A stretch of DNA of 64,000 nucleotides from Pyrocephalus nanus (GCA_038380795.1 CM076260.1:30414634-30478633); one strand, 5' to 3'. Counted from the stretch's first letter, positions 24,736 to 38,200 are shown. Notes: generated by a model from the letters alone, not told the origin. Program-made: numbers and translations.

Positions 24736-25840
24736 GATGAGACACTCTATCATTTTTCCAGGTATTGAAGTGAATCTGACTGGCTGGTAGTTCTCTGGGT
24801 CCTCCTTCTTGAAGACATTTTTGAAGACCAGGGTGACATTTTCTTTCTTCTAGTCCTCTGGCACCTCTCCTGATCTTCATGATCTTTTAAAGATGATTTT
24901 GGGTGGCCTTGCTTTGGTGTCCGCCAACTCTCTCAACACCTGTGGATGTTCGTGAACTCATCAGGGCCCATGGACTTGTGGATGCCAGGTTGGCCTAAAT
25001 GTTCTCTAACCTAATCCTCCTTGACCAAGGGGAAGTCTTCTTTCCCATATTCCTTTACATTGGTCTCCCAGTTCAGATATTCCTGAGGGAAGGTCTTGTC
25101 AGTGAAGACGAATGCAAGGAAGACATTCAGTACCTCTGCCCTCTCTGTATCCTCTGTTACCAGGGTCTCCACTCCACTTAGTAATGGGCATACATTATTT
25201 TTAGTTTTTCTTTTGCTATTGATGTATTTGAAGAAGCACTTTTTGTTATCCTTGGCATCCTTTGCCAGAATTAATTCCAGATGGGCCTTGGCCTTCATTT
25301 TCTCACTTTTATTTACTCAGACTAGCTTTCTATATTCATTCCAAGTGGCCTGACCCTGATTCTATCTCCTGTGTGTTTCCTGCTTATGCTTCAGCAATGA
25401 CAGGAGTTCATTATTTGTCTATGAAGGTCTCCTGCCCCCTTTGCCCCATTTCTAGCTCATTGGGATGCACCGTTCTTGAGCCTGGAGGAAGTGACCCTTG
25501 AATATAAACCAACTCTCTTGGACCACTCTTCTTGCAGGACCTGTTCCCCTGGGACACTTCCAAGAAGATCTCAGAAGAGATTAAAGTGAGCTCTCCTGAA
25601 GTCCATGGTTGTAATCTTACTTGCTGCCCTGCTTCATTTGCCTGATACTGAACTCCACAGTCTCATTGTCAGTGCAGCCACGGCTGCTCCCAACATTCAC
25701 ATCTCCAACAAGCTCTTGACTATGTGTTAGTATGAGGCTGAGCAGCACACCATTCCTTGCGGATCTTCTACTACCTATTACAGAAGGTTGTCATCAGTGC
25801 TTTCCAGGAATCTCTTGGACTGTTTGTGCTTCACTGGGGA
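24736..25840 (-). mobile_element. CR1 LINE, upstream ORF2 part (second segment of split copy)
   Basis: This is the continuation of the older CR1 beyond the nested insertion. The minus-strand frame at 25011-25298 reads KAKAHLELILAKDAKDNKKC, then FFKYINSK, then an EDTERAEVLNVFLAFVF block. These match the linker between endonuclease and reverse transcriptase in CR1 ORF2 as I recall it. A frame at 24512-24880 carries the GGPRELPASQIHFN region where the reverse transcriptase begins. Several frameshifts and stops break it. The copy appears 5'-truncated near 25840, where similarity fades. With the first segment, about 2.0 kb of the element survives. Confidence 0.9.
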
Positions 25841-28800
25841 CCAGTTGCAGCTGGACATATTGACAAGCTATGTCATTAAAAGCAAAAAATTTAAATTAAT
25901 TTATAGGGAAATATTTAATATTATGTAAGACTTTTGAAATTCCTTACTACTTATGAGAGATGCTATATTTCCCTTTATGGTTTTCTGTATCCTTGGGCTG
26001 GACTTGTCCAGGATCTCCTACACCATTTCATCTGCATCATTGTGGTGCCACCCTGGCCTGTGACACAGAAAAAACAACACTGGAGGCCTCTAAATTACTT
26101 GTAAAAAAACCCAACACTGTAATCAGATATGAAAATCATAAGCATTTTCAGAATTATGAGTATTAGGGGACTTGTGAGTAAACACCCTGGGACATAGATG
26201 GTATTTTCCTTTTTTAATTCAGCTACTGTTTTCCTTATTGCAAAATGTATGTAATACAAGTTATGCTATTTTATTTATTTATAAGAACACATCATCCATT
26301 AGAAAGTACATTATAAAGTATGTATTGCCAGAAATGTCTCCAATATTACAGTGAATAATCCTGCTTTTTTCACCTTGTCTTTAAACATTTGCCAGTAAAA
26401 GATAAAAGATGAAGTAAGAAGCTCCATAAAATTTATGCACCTGGATAAAGAAGACTGCTTTCATATTTTCTGGTTTGACTCCTTTATGTATTATTTTTTC
26501 CTGAAATTTTTTTCAATCGGGCTCAAGTTCCTTGAAAAGCATGAAAGTAGCATTGAAAAAAGTATATTATTATGAAAAGAAAATAAAGAATTAAAAGGTC
26601 CCCAGAGCTGAGAAAGAAAAAAGATTGTAGGAACAGTGGATTATACGTGTTGGTTCTGTGAACTTCATTCTAATTCTAGTTTGAGTCACTAAATAACTTT
26701 GGTCAAGCTAAATAATCCTCTTTCATTCCCTGATTAGGGATCTGTGAGGATGTTAATATTTTCCTGCTTTGCAGGGCTTTTAAAAGAGACACATGAACAG
26801 ACCATCACAGAAGTACATGGCCAAATTAGTAAAAGTATAATATGAGGCAGCTACTGTTTTACTATTGGGGAAAACACGGTATCCCAATGTATATCATTTG
26901 GACTGTGGCTTCACTGAAAACGTTTTCCCTTTAAAATCTGTTGCTGGAGGCTGCAGAGGACAGTATACAAACATGGTATTAAAAATCTTCATTCAGTGTA
27001 AATGAGGTATAATAGAAGAACCAACAGTGAAGGGACATTTTCTAATTAAAATATCCTGTGTCTTCAGCATTTCTTGCTGTGTAAATACATATAGAGAAGG
27101 ATTTATTAAACAAAAATTCATTGCAACTGCATAAGCTTTCTCCACATTAAGCACTGTAAGGGAGGATACAATCTGCATACTCTGACAATTTACTTTAATT
27201 CTTTATCTTTGCTATAAACAAATGTTTAAATCACTAGTAGTCTGAAAAAGATGTACTTTTCCTGATAATATAAGTCAGCAGAAGCTAAAAGCTTTTACCG
27301 GGATTAAAGTAGAGTTCACCAACATTTTCACTGAGGCCCAGCTTAATAAAAAACAGTCTTGGACAACATATCTCCTTGGCTTTGCACACACATGTGCAGG
27401 AATACTTCTCCTGATCCCCTGCACAGCCCTCCCACTCTCTAGTCCAAGTAAATGGAGAAATAATGTTATTCTATTTTCAGCTTCCTTTAGAGAGATTTAT
27501 GTGATAGACAGGAATCAGAAGGGAAGTTCAGCAGCATAAAGACGGCAGCTATGCTGGTGCCGTGCCAGGTCCCCCTCAAGGCCAGTAGATCTCATGTCAC
27601 CCAGGGAGGAGCAGGATTGCTTTAGGGTGGTGGCTCCACTGAGATACTTGAATGTTTCTATGACAGCTGTGCATTTAGATGACAGCTAAAAAACTTGGTG
27701 AGCTCTTGCATTTTGTTAATTTCACCACTTGTAGCTGTCTCCTGTACTCAGAGACTTGTCCCACACCCTTCTTGATGCTCAGCTTTTGTCATTACATGGT
27801 GCTAAATGAAATAAATCTCTGGAAAAATCTAGGTTAAGGATCCTGGAGAGCCTGCTGGCCTTTGCCAGATAAGAGCACCCCATTGGGAGTGACCACATGC
27901 TCCCCAGGAAAGTTGGAGACCTGGGGCAGCAATGCCAGCAGCAAGCTCTCCTCCTAATTAATTGTAGATGTACTGCAATCTGTTAAGGAGCTGTGTGATG
28001 GCAACTGAACAATGATAACTGGCACCCACTGATGCCAGATCATAAGAAGCAAAATTACGTGTTTGGCCATACTAGTATTGAGGGGAGAAAGGAAAAAATA
28101 CCATATGTTGTTTTTAATCTTTTCAGAGTTGTTTAATGTTCCTCTAGCACAAAAATTATTTTTTTAAGAGTACTTTCCTCTGCAGAACCACTTTGTTATA
28201 TTTATTTCCCTTTCAGCCTGAATATACGCTGTGCTGTACTACATTGGATAGTTTTCTTTCTTTAAGTATTGTTGTTTTAGTAAGTTTCAGAAATAAAATT
28301 TAAAAAAAAAAAAGTCAAGGAAATTATATTGTACATGATACATAGGAAACTTACAGCAAGAGCTCAGTCTTCCTTTAAAAAAAACCAAAAAACATTTAAC
28401 AAAGAAAGCTGAATTAAAGCCTTGAGAAGGAGTGTTTTAAATTTGCCTGGGGCAAGACCATGAGGAGAGGCTGTTTGGCCACCAAAATTATTCTCTGAAA
28501 CCAATTCAGTGCTGAGATTTTGCAGAAGGGGTGCACAAGAGGCCCCAGAATGGTTTCAGGGGCAAAGATACACATTTTGGGGTTTCTTGTAAGTTACCTC
28601 CACATACTATAAAAAGAAAAGCATCACCTTTTTTTTTCATTTATGTTTTATTTGCCATTATGAAAAAAATATGATGGCCAGTGGTTAGTAATAATAAGGT
28701 CTTGCTTGGTTTTAGTTTTATTAGATTAGGGGAGCATGGTGGAGAGACCACCCTAGGAAGCTGCACAGATGGTACTTATTATGTATTCCTTTTTATCTGG

Positions 28801-30639
28801 ATTTAAGTAACAGTGCTTACTTATTTCTGAAGTTAATGCACATGAAAGAGAGAAGACAAAACCAAGATCTTGTAGATATTAAAGTGGGGGGGAAAAATGC
28901 TGAGGAACCACCTTTTTTTGCAAACAGTACACACTGGAAAAACAATAAAATGACCAACGTGGGCATATATCACTGCTGCAGAGGTTTCCTTATTAGTAAG
29001 GACAAGTTATCCATAAATTGCAGTGATCAGAATATTGCAGGAGCCACAATAAGAACGAAGACACTCAAGAAAGAAGAAAATAAATGGTTTGAATGTCAAC
29101 CTTTGATTTTTCAGGAAGAAACTCCTGACCAGCAGGATCCCCCTTAGTTCTCCAGATCTCAGGCACCATTTCTTTGCTAAGACTGCTGCAAGTCTTCTAA
29201 AACAAAGGGAATCAAACCCCCATGAGCTATGCTGTAGAGCTGTGCAGATTTCCAAGGACTTCCAACTCACCCTCCTGTTTATCTGCAAGGCCAGGAGGGG
29301 ACACTGCCTGTGCAACCATTCCTCTCTGCACCTTCTATTCTAACAGACCACTGGGTGGAAAATCTCTGTCAAAACTCTCTCTATTTAGAGTTTTCTTTTC
29401 ACAAGATAGCACTTGCTTTGGATGGAAAATTTATAATTTTTTCTCTTCCCTCTAAAGACTAAACAGCAAAAGCCAAAACATTTTGGCCAGATGTGTGGAA
29501 AAAATTCATTTGGCACTGTTGCCAATGGCTTGTGGGAGTCACTGTTTGGCTGTCTCATGCCTCTGCTGTCCTCACCAAGCCTCCGAATGACGGTATCTCC
29601 TGAAATGCACTGTGGCAAGGGTGCTGCTCTGGCATCTCTGCAAAGAAGAGAGAGTGCTTGGGGGAAGAACCTAGCTCCAGGAGCAAACAGCAGAGACCCT
29701 CCACAGCAACACAACTGAGGTATGCAAGCAGCTTTGGTACTGGCAAATGGCAAAGTTTCAGGTCCAGATTTTTGTTTAAAGAGATAAAAAGGGAACTTGG
29801 GATAAACAAAACACCTTTCCAAGCAGCTCTAGTTGAAACCTTTTTCCACCTTTGTTGAGAGAAGGAGGGCAAAGAAAGAATCTGCTTGTCTCCATCATAT
29901 CACAGCAATGCTTTTGCTCAGATGCCCTAAAGCTCATTTTCTCCTATCTGCTATGCTTGTCTTTGCTATAGACTTCCAAAGGCAGCAGCAAGGTAGCAGA
30001 TTTAGCTTTTCACATGCTCAAATGAAGACTATTCATTTTCTATTTCCTAGCGACTGCCTATGTAAACAACTACCAGGTGAGCAGTAAAACTGGTTTGAGA
30101 ACTAAAAGCAAATTGACATTGTGAATAAATTGCTTTTGTACCTTAAGTGGTTTAAGAGAAGCAAAAGGAGAATTAAATCCAAATGAAAATAATTGTTTTT
30201 TCTTTTCATGAAATTCACATATGTAGCAGAGTAAAGCACTAAATCCAGCCATCTTTTCCAAGCAGCATTCATTAATTTCCCCAATATTATCTGCAAAATT
30301 AATCAAGTTTAGTTATTTCACAAAAGCAGAAATACTGCATATTTTGTCTCATTCTGATTTGCTTATAGTTTCTCCATATGTATATATGTTTCCAGTTTCC
30401 ACATTTGCTTCTCAACTCACCCAGCTCACCTCTTGGCCACAGTGCTGCAGCATCACCAATACTAGTGCATCCACTCATCTGGCTCAGAGCTCTTTGAGGA
30501 ATTTGCTTTTTCTCCTCCTCATGCCATGACCTGAAGGGCTACCCAGCCTTTGGGTGTTTAGAGATCACAAGCTTGTAGGATTCTGTAATACATAAGCACA
30601 TGGAGGCTTTATCCTTTAAATTTCTCTGGTTTATTACAG
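25841..30639. other. Unique non-coding sequence, no gene seen
   Basis: The longest frame is 145 codons on the minus strand (29385-29822), overlapped by similar-sized frames on both strands and matching nothing I know. An AATAAA followed by 12 A occurs at 28291-28312, but no retrocopy body was recognised upstream of it. There are no further transposon ends. Confidence 0.6.
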
Positions 30640-30811
30640 ATCAAAGAATCAAAGAATCATTAAAGATGGAAAAAAAATCCAAGATCCAGGCCAACCTTTA
30701 AAAAAACACCACCATGTCAACTAAACCATATCTCAAAGTGCCATCTCTACTTGTTTTTTGAAACCTTTCAGGCACTGTGACCCCAGCACCTCCCTTGGCA
30801 TCCTGTTCCAA
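30640..30811 (-). mobile_element. CR1 LINE 3' end fragment
   Basis: The segment begins with two copies of a CR1-type terminal repeat (ATCAAAGAATCAAAGAATCA). It continues with degraded but ordered CR1 3' words: CCAAGATCCAGGCCAACCTT, CACCACCATGTCAACTAAAC, GTGCCATCTCTACTTG and CATCCTGTTCCAA. About 170 bp long, minus strand and heavily 5'-truncated. Similarity stops abruptly at 30811, where AT-rich sequence of unknown origin starts. Confidence 0.8.
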
Positions 30812-32074
30812 ATTTACCACAAATAACAACAAAAATTAGCATTAAAAAAGTATGGTTATGATTAAAAAAAGGAAAAGGTATCTCCCCAGTTATTAAAAAT
30901 TACACTCAGCAATTAATAGTATGTCAGCAATCAGTAATAGTAACAATCAATAGTACAGAATCTATCAATAGTATAATAACAATCAACTAGAGTGAACATC
31001 AGCATTTTAGCAACAACTACACAGGTATATATTATGAGAGGTTACCACAAAGTTATCATTAGTATTCACTAATGATATCAACGTATCAACAGTATAACAG
31101 CAGATATTCTTACTGTTGATTACTTATATGAACCTATAATATCAGTATTAAGTAAATTAGATCTCAGAAGGGGACAAACCATCCAGAGTGGGAGGACAAA
31201 CTAAATGGATTCCAGAAGGGGGCCCAAAGGGGACCAGCAATGTAAGAGAGAGTGTCTGACTTCAGAGATGGAAACAGGGGTCAGCCAGGCATTCCAGTGG
31301 CAGTCCAAGATTTCTTACAAATTTCACACGGAGAATTCAGCATGTTTAGGGAATGAAAAGTATGTGCAGCACAGGAAGCCTTCAGAGAGAGAACAGTTCG
31401 ATTTTGGATAAAATATGAGTCATTTTTATATCACAGAGACATCAGAGAACATAGGACACTTTGAGCAGCCAATAGATGTTAATTTCTGCTTTTCACCTGG
31501 GGCAGCCAATAAATGGTAATGTTTTTTGTTCCTTTGGACCAATTTTTATTTTCACAGACTGTTATCCTCTTCTTGAAGACAGGAGAGCCAACGGCATTTG
31601 CTAATTCATACTTTGTCAGGATGTTTTCCCCTTTTTGCCAGACTATTTTTTACCTTTTCAGATAACAAATTGCTGTTACAGTTCCTTGATTTTGCAGTTA
31701 TCAATGGTATTTCTGGATGTTTCCAATTTCTAGGTATTCAGCTGTACTTCAAAGACCATCTGAGCACTTCTCGAGGAGGCTTCTGATTCACAGGTCTGGT
31801 TCACAGGGTCAAACTTTCCAGGCTGACAAGCATTTCTTCTGAGGATATTTTTCCAGTAGATATTTACTTCTGCTAAGTACTTGTCCCCTTCTAACCAAAT
31901 CACCTTTATGGCTGCTCCCATCACCTCACCAGCCAGTGTCACTATTTTTTGGTCACCATGTTAAGTCTGCAAGCTGCTAGGCTACTCCATGGAAGGAAAA
32001 ATAGTTATTTTGGCAATTGGCTTGCCTACAGGTGTGAAAGAGTGTTCCTTCAATTTGATTTTGCTGTAAGCCAT
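30812..32074. other. Unidentified stretch, possible LTR-like element
   Basis: The part at 30812-31150 is very AT-rich with scattered AATCAATAGTA-like words. The part at 31440-31560 has two near-identical 19-bp direct repeats (31467-31485 and 31503-31521, 17 of 19 bases equal), each with a CCAAT box, and a third CCAAT at 31539. That layout recalls a retroviral U3 region, but I cannot find matching TG/CA ends or a target-site duplication. It could equally be ordinary unique sequence. Confidence 0.25.
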
Positions 32075-32091
32075 AAAAAAAAAAAAAAAAA
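32075..32091. repeat. Poly-A run, 17 bases
   Basis: This is an uninterrupted A run after CCAT. No AATAAA or recognisable parent sequence precedes it. Confidence 0.9.
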
Positions 32092-35006
32092 TTAAACAGG
32101 AACTACCTTGGAGCAGAGAAAAATACTGTGAGGATTTCTAGGAGGGTCTGAATGCTAAATGTTGTTTACGCACAAGTTGTAAAAACAGGTGACCTGAGAT
32201 TTGTTTTTTGGTTGAGGTTTTTCCTCCATCAGAGTATAGGTTCTGAAAAATTTTTGCTTTATGTTTCAGCCAAATAGCTGTATAGGAAGAAAATTACAGA
32301 AAATATTTTTGCCTACCTTTTCAAAAAGAAGCTGTTCTTTTCCTTATTTGACTTTTTGTGAAAAAGAAAAAAAAAGAAAACAACAACAACAACAAAACCA
32401 AACCCAAAATCTAACAGTAGAAATCTCAGGCTAAGCCCTTTTGCATAATATGAAAATGGAAAGTAAGACTCCCAGCTCAGGTGTGCTTCTGTCCTCTAAA
32501 GGGAAGGAGGTGGAATTGTGTTGCTCTCCATTTTGCAATTACAGAAGATCCAGACGCAAACAGAAATGGTACAAATTTTAAAGACATCTTGATCTCACTT
32601 TTATCTGAAAATAACCAAAAGGCAGGACCTGAAAAGTTAAAAAAAAATCACTATCTTAAAAAATGTTACATTTCATTTCTACTAGGCTGATTGTTAGATG
32701 ACAAATGAGCAACATTTGATGACAAATCAACAACATGGAGGTAGGAAGGCCAAGGCTGTGCAGTTGTCAACTAAATTCCTCCCATGCTGTGCCAAACATC
32801 TGAGAAAAAATACTGCAGCATGAAGAAATAGTAAATCTACTTTCTGCTTCTCATTCTGAAAACATTCTCAGTGCTTCAGTTCTGATGGTTGTCAGCTGGA
32901 TGATGCTACTGGATAACTGAATTTGGAGCTTTGGAAAAAAATCAAATCTATTTAGAGACAGTAGGATTCCTGTTTAGAAAGCAAACAAACCAACACTTAT
33001 ACAAGCAGCAGGATGCCTTGTAAGACACCTTCCAGTGATAACCCTCTGGACTGAGGTGAGGCTGAGAGCAGGTCTGTGTGCCTGGGGTAATAGACATCAG
33101 GCCAGGAATGAAGCAACACTTTGTCCTGCAGAACTGGCTCATGTCTGGCACTATGTCTTTCAGCTGACTTTCTGCAACACCTCACAGCTTGCTGGGTGTG
33201 ATACCAGTCAGGCTCATAGTAACCTGCATCAAACTGTTATCTTATCAAAACAATGTGGGTAGCATGCAGGCAGTTTACCTTCCTGTAGTTCCATTGGCCC
33301 AAGAGCTGTTTAGTCCTCATGCACGTTTGAACTCTTCAGCAGTCATCTTAAATGTGAATTGGAGAACTGGATTATTCTCTTCCTTGTTGTGACCGGGACT
33401 CAGATCGAGCGTTCCCCCAACAAATTCCTCCTTACCTTTATGGGCATGTGTTTCAGACCTCAGTTTGGACTGATGAAGCTTGCTGATTTGCCCTAAGTGG
33501 CCAGCAGTGTCTTTAGGTACGTACGTATGCAAATAAAGTAAATATTATGGCTATTAAATAGCAGGAAGAACATCTGAATTTTAGATAAAAGGTAGACAGT
33601 GAGTGGAGTATAGCCTGGCAGTTTGAAGCTGTTGGCTGAATACGCTGTGGACCCAAATGTCATATTTCCATTACGCATCAAGCATTGCACAGAAATGTCA
33701 AATTCCAGTCTGTAAAAAATAAGTTGAATGAGCTACACCTCAGTTCAGTCTTAGGAATTGTACTAATGAAAATGTACCTGATTTTAAGGCATATGAGGGT
33801 AAGAGATTTTTCACAAAATAGATATATCAAACTATCCATGGCATGAAGAACAACCACATCAGGAAACATTATATTAACCATCAAGATTTTAGCAGCGCAT
33901 TTACCTTTTTCCATGATGGTAAGTCACACTGGTAATATGAGCCACCAAGGAAATAAAATTCTAAATATATTTAAAGAGTGGTTATGACGACAAAGACAGT
34001 GCTGGGCTGATGAAATCTCGAAGGCAAGCACAAGAAAAGATGCTTTCTGGTCACAGCATAGAGAAATTCACACAGCAGAGGCCCAAGCCAGGTTTGAATG
34101 AAATATCTATCACAGCACATATATAAGTATAAAGCATTTATATACAAAGGATTTCCAAACAGCCAAGGATGAGCACAAGGCAATTGAACTGAGCATGGAT
34201 CTCTAAGTGATGTTAACATAAGTAAGATCCTGCTGCAGTCCAAAATACAGACTTGAAATACAGACTTGTATATGGAAATGAGATATGGAATAGCTTCTGG
34301 TTCATTTAATATTGTGTATCTTTCATTAAGTGAATGTGAAGTATGAGTGGTAGAAACCAGTGGCCAGTTTAACTGCAAGAGGGTGAATCCTGGGACCTTC
34401 TGTCCCTCTGTATATCACCATCTCACCTGGTGCTGGTGGTGCAAGCCATGCTGGTGGCTGAAGGGCTGCTCCTGCTTGGAGCATTCCTCAGACAGAGTTC
34501 ACCCTGGTGTAGCCTCCCCTGGGGGGCTACATGGAAGCGAATGCTGGCTTGATACCAGGAAGAATGCCAGAAGGCTTACTGAGGCGTCTTTGTACTTCTA
34601 GACAACATGGAGACTGGGATCTTTCCCATGCCTGCATCCAGTGTTACAGTGAGCTCACACTGTCACATCAGTAAGTCTAACAGGGTGTTTCACAGCATTC
34701 CTACTACCTTTGCACTTGATGCCAGAGGGCAGAAGGACTGCCAGAGGAAGAATAAATATTTAGGGATCTGTAGACTTTGCAGAAATAGGGTGCAGCAGGA
34801 CAGAGGATTAAGCAGAATCTGAAAAATTAAAACTGGGAAAAGTGAGAGGTTATTATTGATTTCTACTTTGTCAGCAAAGCTGCTTTGAGGGTTATGCTGT
34901 GAAGTCCTTAAAAAAACACATATAGTATATACCAATATTTACAGACAGTGACTTGCTCTAACATTTTAATAGAAAGTAGAGCAACAGACAAGACAGGAAA
35001 ATGTGA
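32092..35006. other. Unique non-coding sequence, no gene seen
   Basis: The longest frame is 135 codons (minus, 33971-34378), with no recognisable feature. An A-rich stretch with a short (CAA)n run lies at about 32360-32397. A perfect 13-bp tandem duplication is at 34243-34268. A perfect octamer ATGCAAAT lies at 33527-33534 next to the palindrome TACGTACGTA (33518-33527), which could be a chance POU-factor site. Confidence 0.55.
34243..34268. repeat. Perfect 13-bp tandem duplication
   Basis: Two adjacent exact copies of AAATACAGACTTG. A replication-slippage event of this size in unique DNA is usually recent, since the copies have not diverged. Confidence 0.95.
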
Positions 35007-35030
35007 TTTTTTTTTTTTTTTTTTTTTTTT
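35007..35030. repeat. Poly-T run, 24 bases
   Basis: This is an uninterrupted run of 24 T. On the minus strand it would be a poly-A tail, but there is no AATAAA close upstream on that strand and the sequence beyond it is not recognised. Confidence 0.95.
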
Positions 35031-35233
35031 ACGGAGCTTACTCTGGCCAGAAGATAAAAGCTGTAGATTCTAAGGAGAGAAAAAAACCATCGATAGTAAA
35101 AGTCAGAGTTAATCCATGTCCTGAAAGCTGTACTTTCACACTGTCCTGCAGTAGACGGTTCGTAATCATCAGATAAACAATGTATATGAGCTCCTATGTG
35201 GCAAAGTCAGCTTATGGGGCAAGCTAGAAGCCT

Positions 35234-35269
35234 GGGGGGGTGGTGGGGGGTGGAATCAAACCCCCCAGA
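35234..35269. other. G-run pair with downstream C-run (hairpin or G-quadruplex potential)
   Basis: A run of seven G, TGGT, then six G, is followed 10 or so bases later by CCCCCC. The G-run and C-run can pair as a hairpin stem of six or more base pairs, while the G-runs could contribute to a quadruplex. No gene lies beside it, so any role is unknown. Confidence 0.6.
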
Positions 35270-38200
35270 AACTGACAGCTTGGGAACAGTAGAAATTTAG
35301 CAAATAGTTTCAAAGAAGCTTTAGAAGGTGACCTTCTGGGTGATACGTGTAAGTCCAGGATATGCTGATAACATGGGAGATAAGTTCACCCTTATTGTTG
35401 CTCATTAGAGACAGAGATACAAAGTGGATCTTTGTCATCCCAGTAACCAGTGTTCTATGGAGTCTCTTCTGCCAAAACAGTCCCATTTTCGAGGAAGCAT
35501 CTTGACCAGTTGATACTGCAATGAACTTCCTTTAGATCATCTTCCATACAGTCTGACCTGGAGGAGGCAATAGGAGAGATTTGAAATATGCTTCCCAAAT
35601 CCAGATGGAAGACTTAATGGATGGGAAAAGTATTTTTTTTTTCTATTCTTTTGACTTTATCCATCATTTTGGCCAAACATACTCAACTCAGATTTGGAAA
35701 TTGGACTGGTTCTAATTAAACCAATTTTTCAGGGAACAAGGTATTTCATAAATATTATGAACAGTTTCCATGCAAAGAAGAGAGGAAACCTAGATAGAAT
35801 AACTAAAAGCAGACCAGAAATCCAGAGTATTTATGAGTTGTATATTCATCCAGGTTTGTTCTGAAACCTTCTCTGGTGGATCCTTCTTGCTGTGTTTCAC
35901 AAAAGAATGACCAACTGCCTGAACTACATCTGAGATTTAGATACCCCACTCAGGGTCTCCACAGGCTGTTGGACAGTGTACACCAGAGCTGTGCTGCTCT
36001 GCTCTGTTCCCAGACCTTTACCCTGCCTGGGAAAACAGGTATCTCCCAGCTAAGTTCATTTGATGCACATTTTCACAGACTGTATTTCTCTGAAACAACT
36101 TGGTGTGGCAGAAAGAATGATAAAACCTCATAAAACTGCTGCACAATGGAAATGTTTGATTTTAAGACAGGTATCACCCTAATGTATTGCTCCTCTAACA
36201 AGCCTACAGGGAAACAGCCAATAGTGACATTTTCTCTTATTCTTCCTTCAATTTTTTCCTCTATTGACAGTCTACAAGAACTAAGGAAATTACATACCGG
36301 AATGCCTAATAAAGTGTTAACAAATGAGTTTTTCTTACGTTTTTCAAGGTATAGGGTGATAAACACCAACCATAGGTCTCACTTGAGTAACTTACCAGCC
36401 ATTGAGTAAAACAAGAATTTTCAGCCTGGTGGGAACCAACCACCCACTATGACAACCCAATGAGAAACACTGTGTGGTCCCCTTAGCCCACCATGCACAA
36501 ATATCTATTTGCCACATGACCCTGTGAAAGGAGAGTTAGAAATCTTTTTGCTGTGATTCCTCACTGAATTTTTGCTGTTTATAAAAAGCAAAATAAGATT
36601 CTGCCATATTCTGACTCTTTTGGTAAAACAACATATGACCTGGTTATCTTTTTCTGTTGGCAGTTCAAGGTCTGACAATATTGAAAGAAAGGGTGATCCA
36701 TAGTGGGACTGGACATTTAGGGTCTGGGATGGCCCTGTGCCTATTTCTGCCTGAACTTTGTGTCAGTTTTACGTATGTAAGAAAACTTGTGCCCATTTGG
36801 CTGCCTGGCAGGAGGACTGTTTAGAGTTGGATAGCAAGGCTGAAAGGCACCTTTCATCCCCCAGTGTGAGAAGAAGCAGACAGGATATGTCAGTGTAATT
36901 CAGTGAGGGAAGCCACATTCCTTTTCCAGCTCCCAGTGGACCCAAAACCCAGAAGAAGACTGAAATGAAGCTGGGGAACTAGGTTAAAACAATTTTTACG
37001 AGAGTGCGTGCAATGTTAGGAATTTCCACAACAGTCTTAAGAAATCTGAAAGGTTTTGTTGTAGTACTCCTGTCTCACATAGAACTTAGGAAATTCCATG
37101 CACCTGATCTCCTGCTGCCAAGATTGGCTTGGGCTATAGCCCTGTGGCTATCGATGTTTTCTGGATCCTGGACTGATTCGGCTGATCATAGCCATGAGTT
37201 TGTGATCCAGTAGCTTCCCTCCTGCTGTCCTCTGTGCCCATTCCACCACTTGATTGCAACTTAAAATAATAATCCAACTTCCTTTCTTTTTATTGTACCT
37301 GTATTTTATAAAGCTTCTAAAAAAAAGATAATGTTTATCCTTTTGCCATTAGGGAAACCTGAAGTTTCTCTTTATTTCCATTATTAACACCCTTCTGAAA
37401 CCTCTCTCTCTTCTCTTCCACTTTCTTTTACTATTAGTATAATGTGTGTATTTTCATATCAACTGCCATTTTAGTCTGAAAAGTATCTGTGAAATTACTT
37501 TTATCTAAAATGTCCTCCCAGTAAGAATTCGGTTAGATTTTATTTCAGTGACAAAAACTAAGTAGTCTATTTCTTCACTGATATCTTGAAAAGAAACTTA
37601 TTTGTGTAAAACTTTTCCATTTTGTTCAGACTTATGCAATTCCAGAGCCTGTTCACATAAATAAGAAATGACACAGGTCCTAGTTTTCAGTTGTCTATAG
37701 CCCTGAAAGTTGTCAACAGATCTGAACAGACAAAATTTTTCATCCTGGTGCTTATGAGCTTACAGAAGAAAACTAATTCTCAGAGCACAGATTGAATCTG
37801 CAGTAAACAGAATGACAAGCTGCTTATTCGTATGCTGGGCAGGTTCAGTTACAAAGTATTGAAATTTCCAGTGTCATTGTGGTAATAGTTTTCCATTAAG
37901 ACACCGAAGTTTTTAAAAGTCTGGGAGGTTAAATTCACAGCTTTTTATCAACTTAGGCCAGGCCTTCACTTTTCCAACATGATGCAGAAAAAGAGCCCTG
38001 AAGCCTTATGTGGCATTACTGAAGGCAGGGCTGCTGCAGGGTGGTGGGGATCACAGAGTCCCTGTGTGCACCCTGTATCTCTCACCAGCCGTCTTCTGAA
38101 AAGGGATACCCCTCCACCTTGGCAGATGTATAACTGATGGTCTTTACTGAAATGAAAATAAAAAGAGATAAAATTGGTCACTTTCTCATCCTTATACAAT

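Noticed and set aside
28291..28312. AATAAA followed by 12 A, as in a processed retrocopy
   Set aside because: No recognisable gene sequence lies upstream, no target-site duplication was found, and AATAAA is common in AT-rich DNA.
35007..35030. Poly-T run as the tail of a minus-strand retropseudogene
   Set aside because: There is no polyadenylation hexamer in the expected place and no parent sequence is recognised. It is kept only as a homopolymer.
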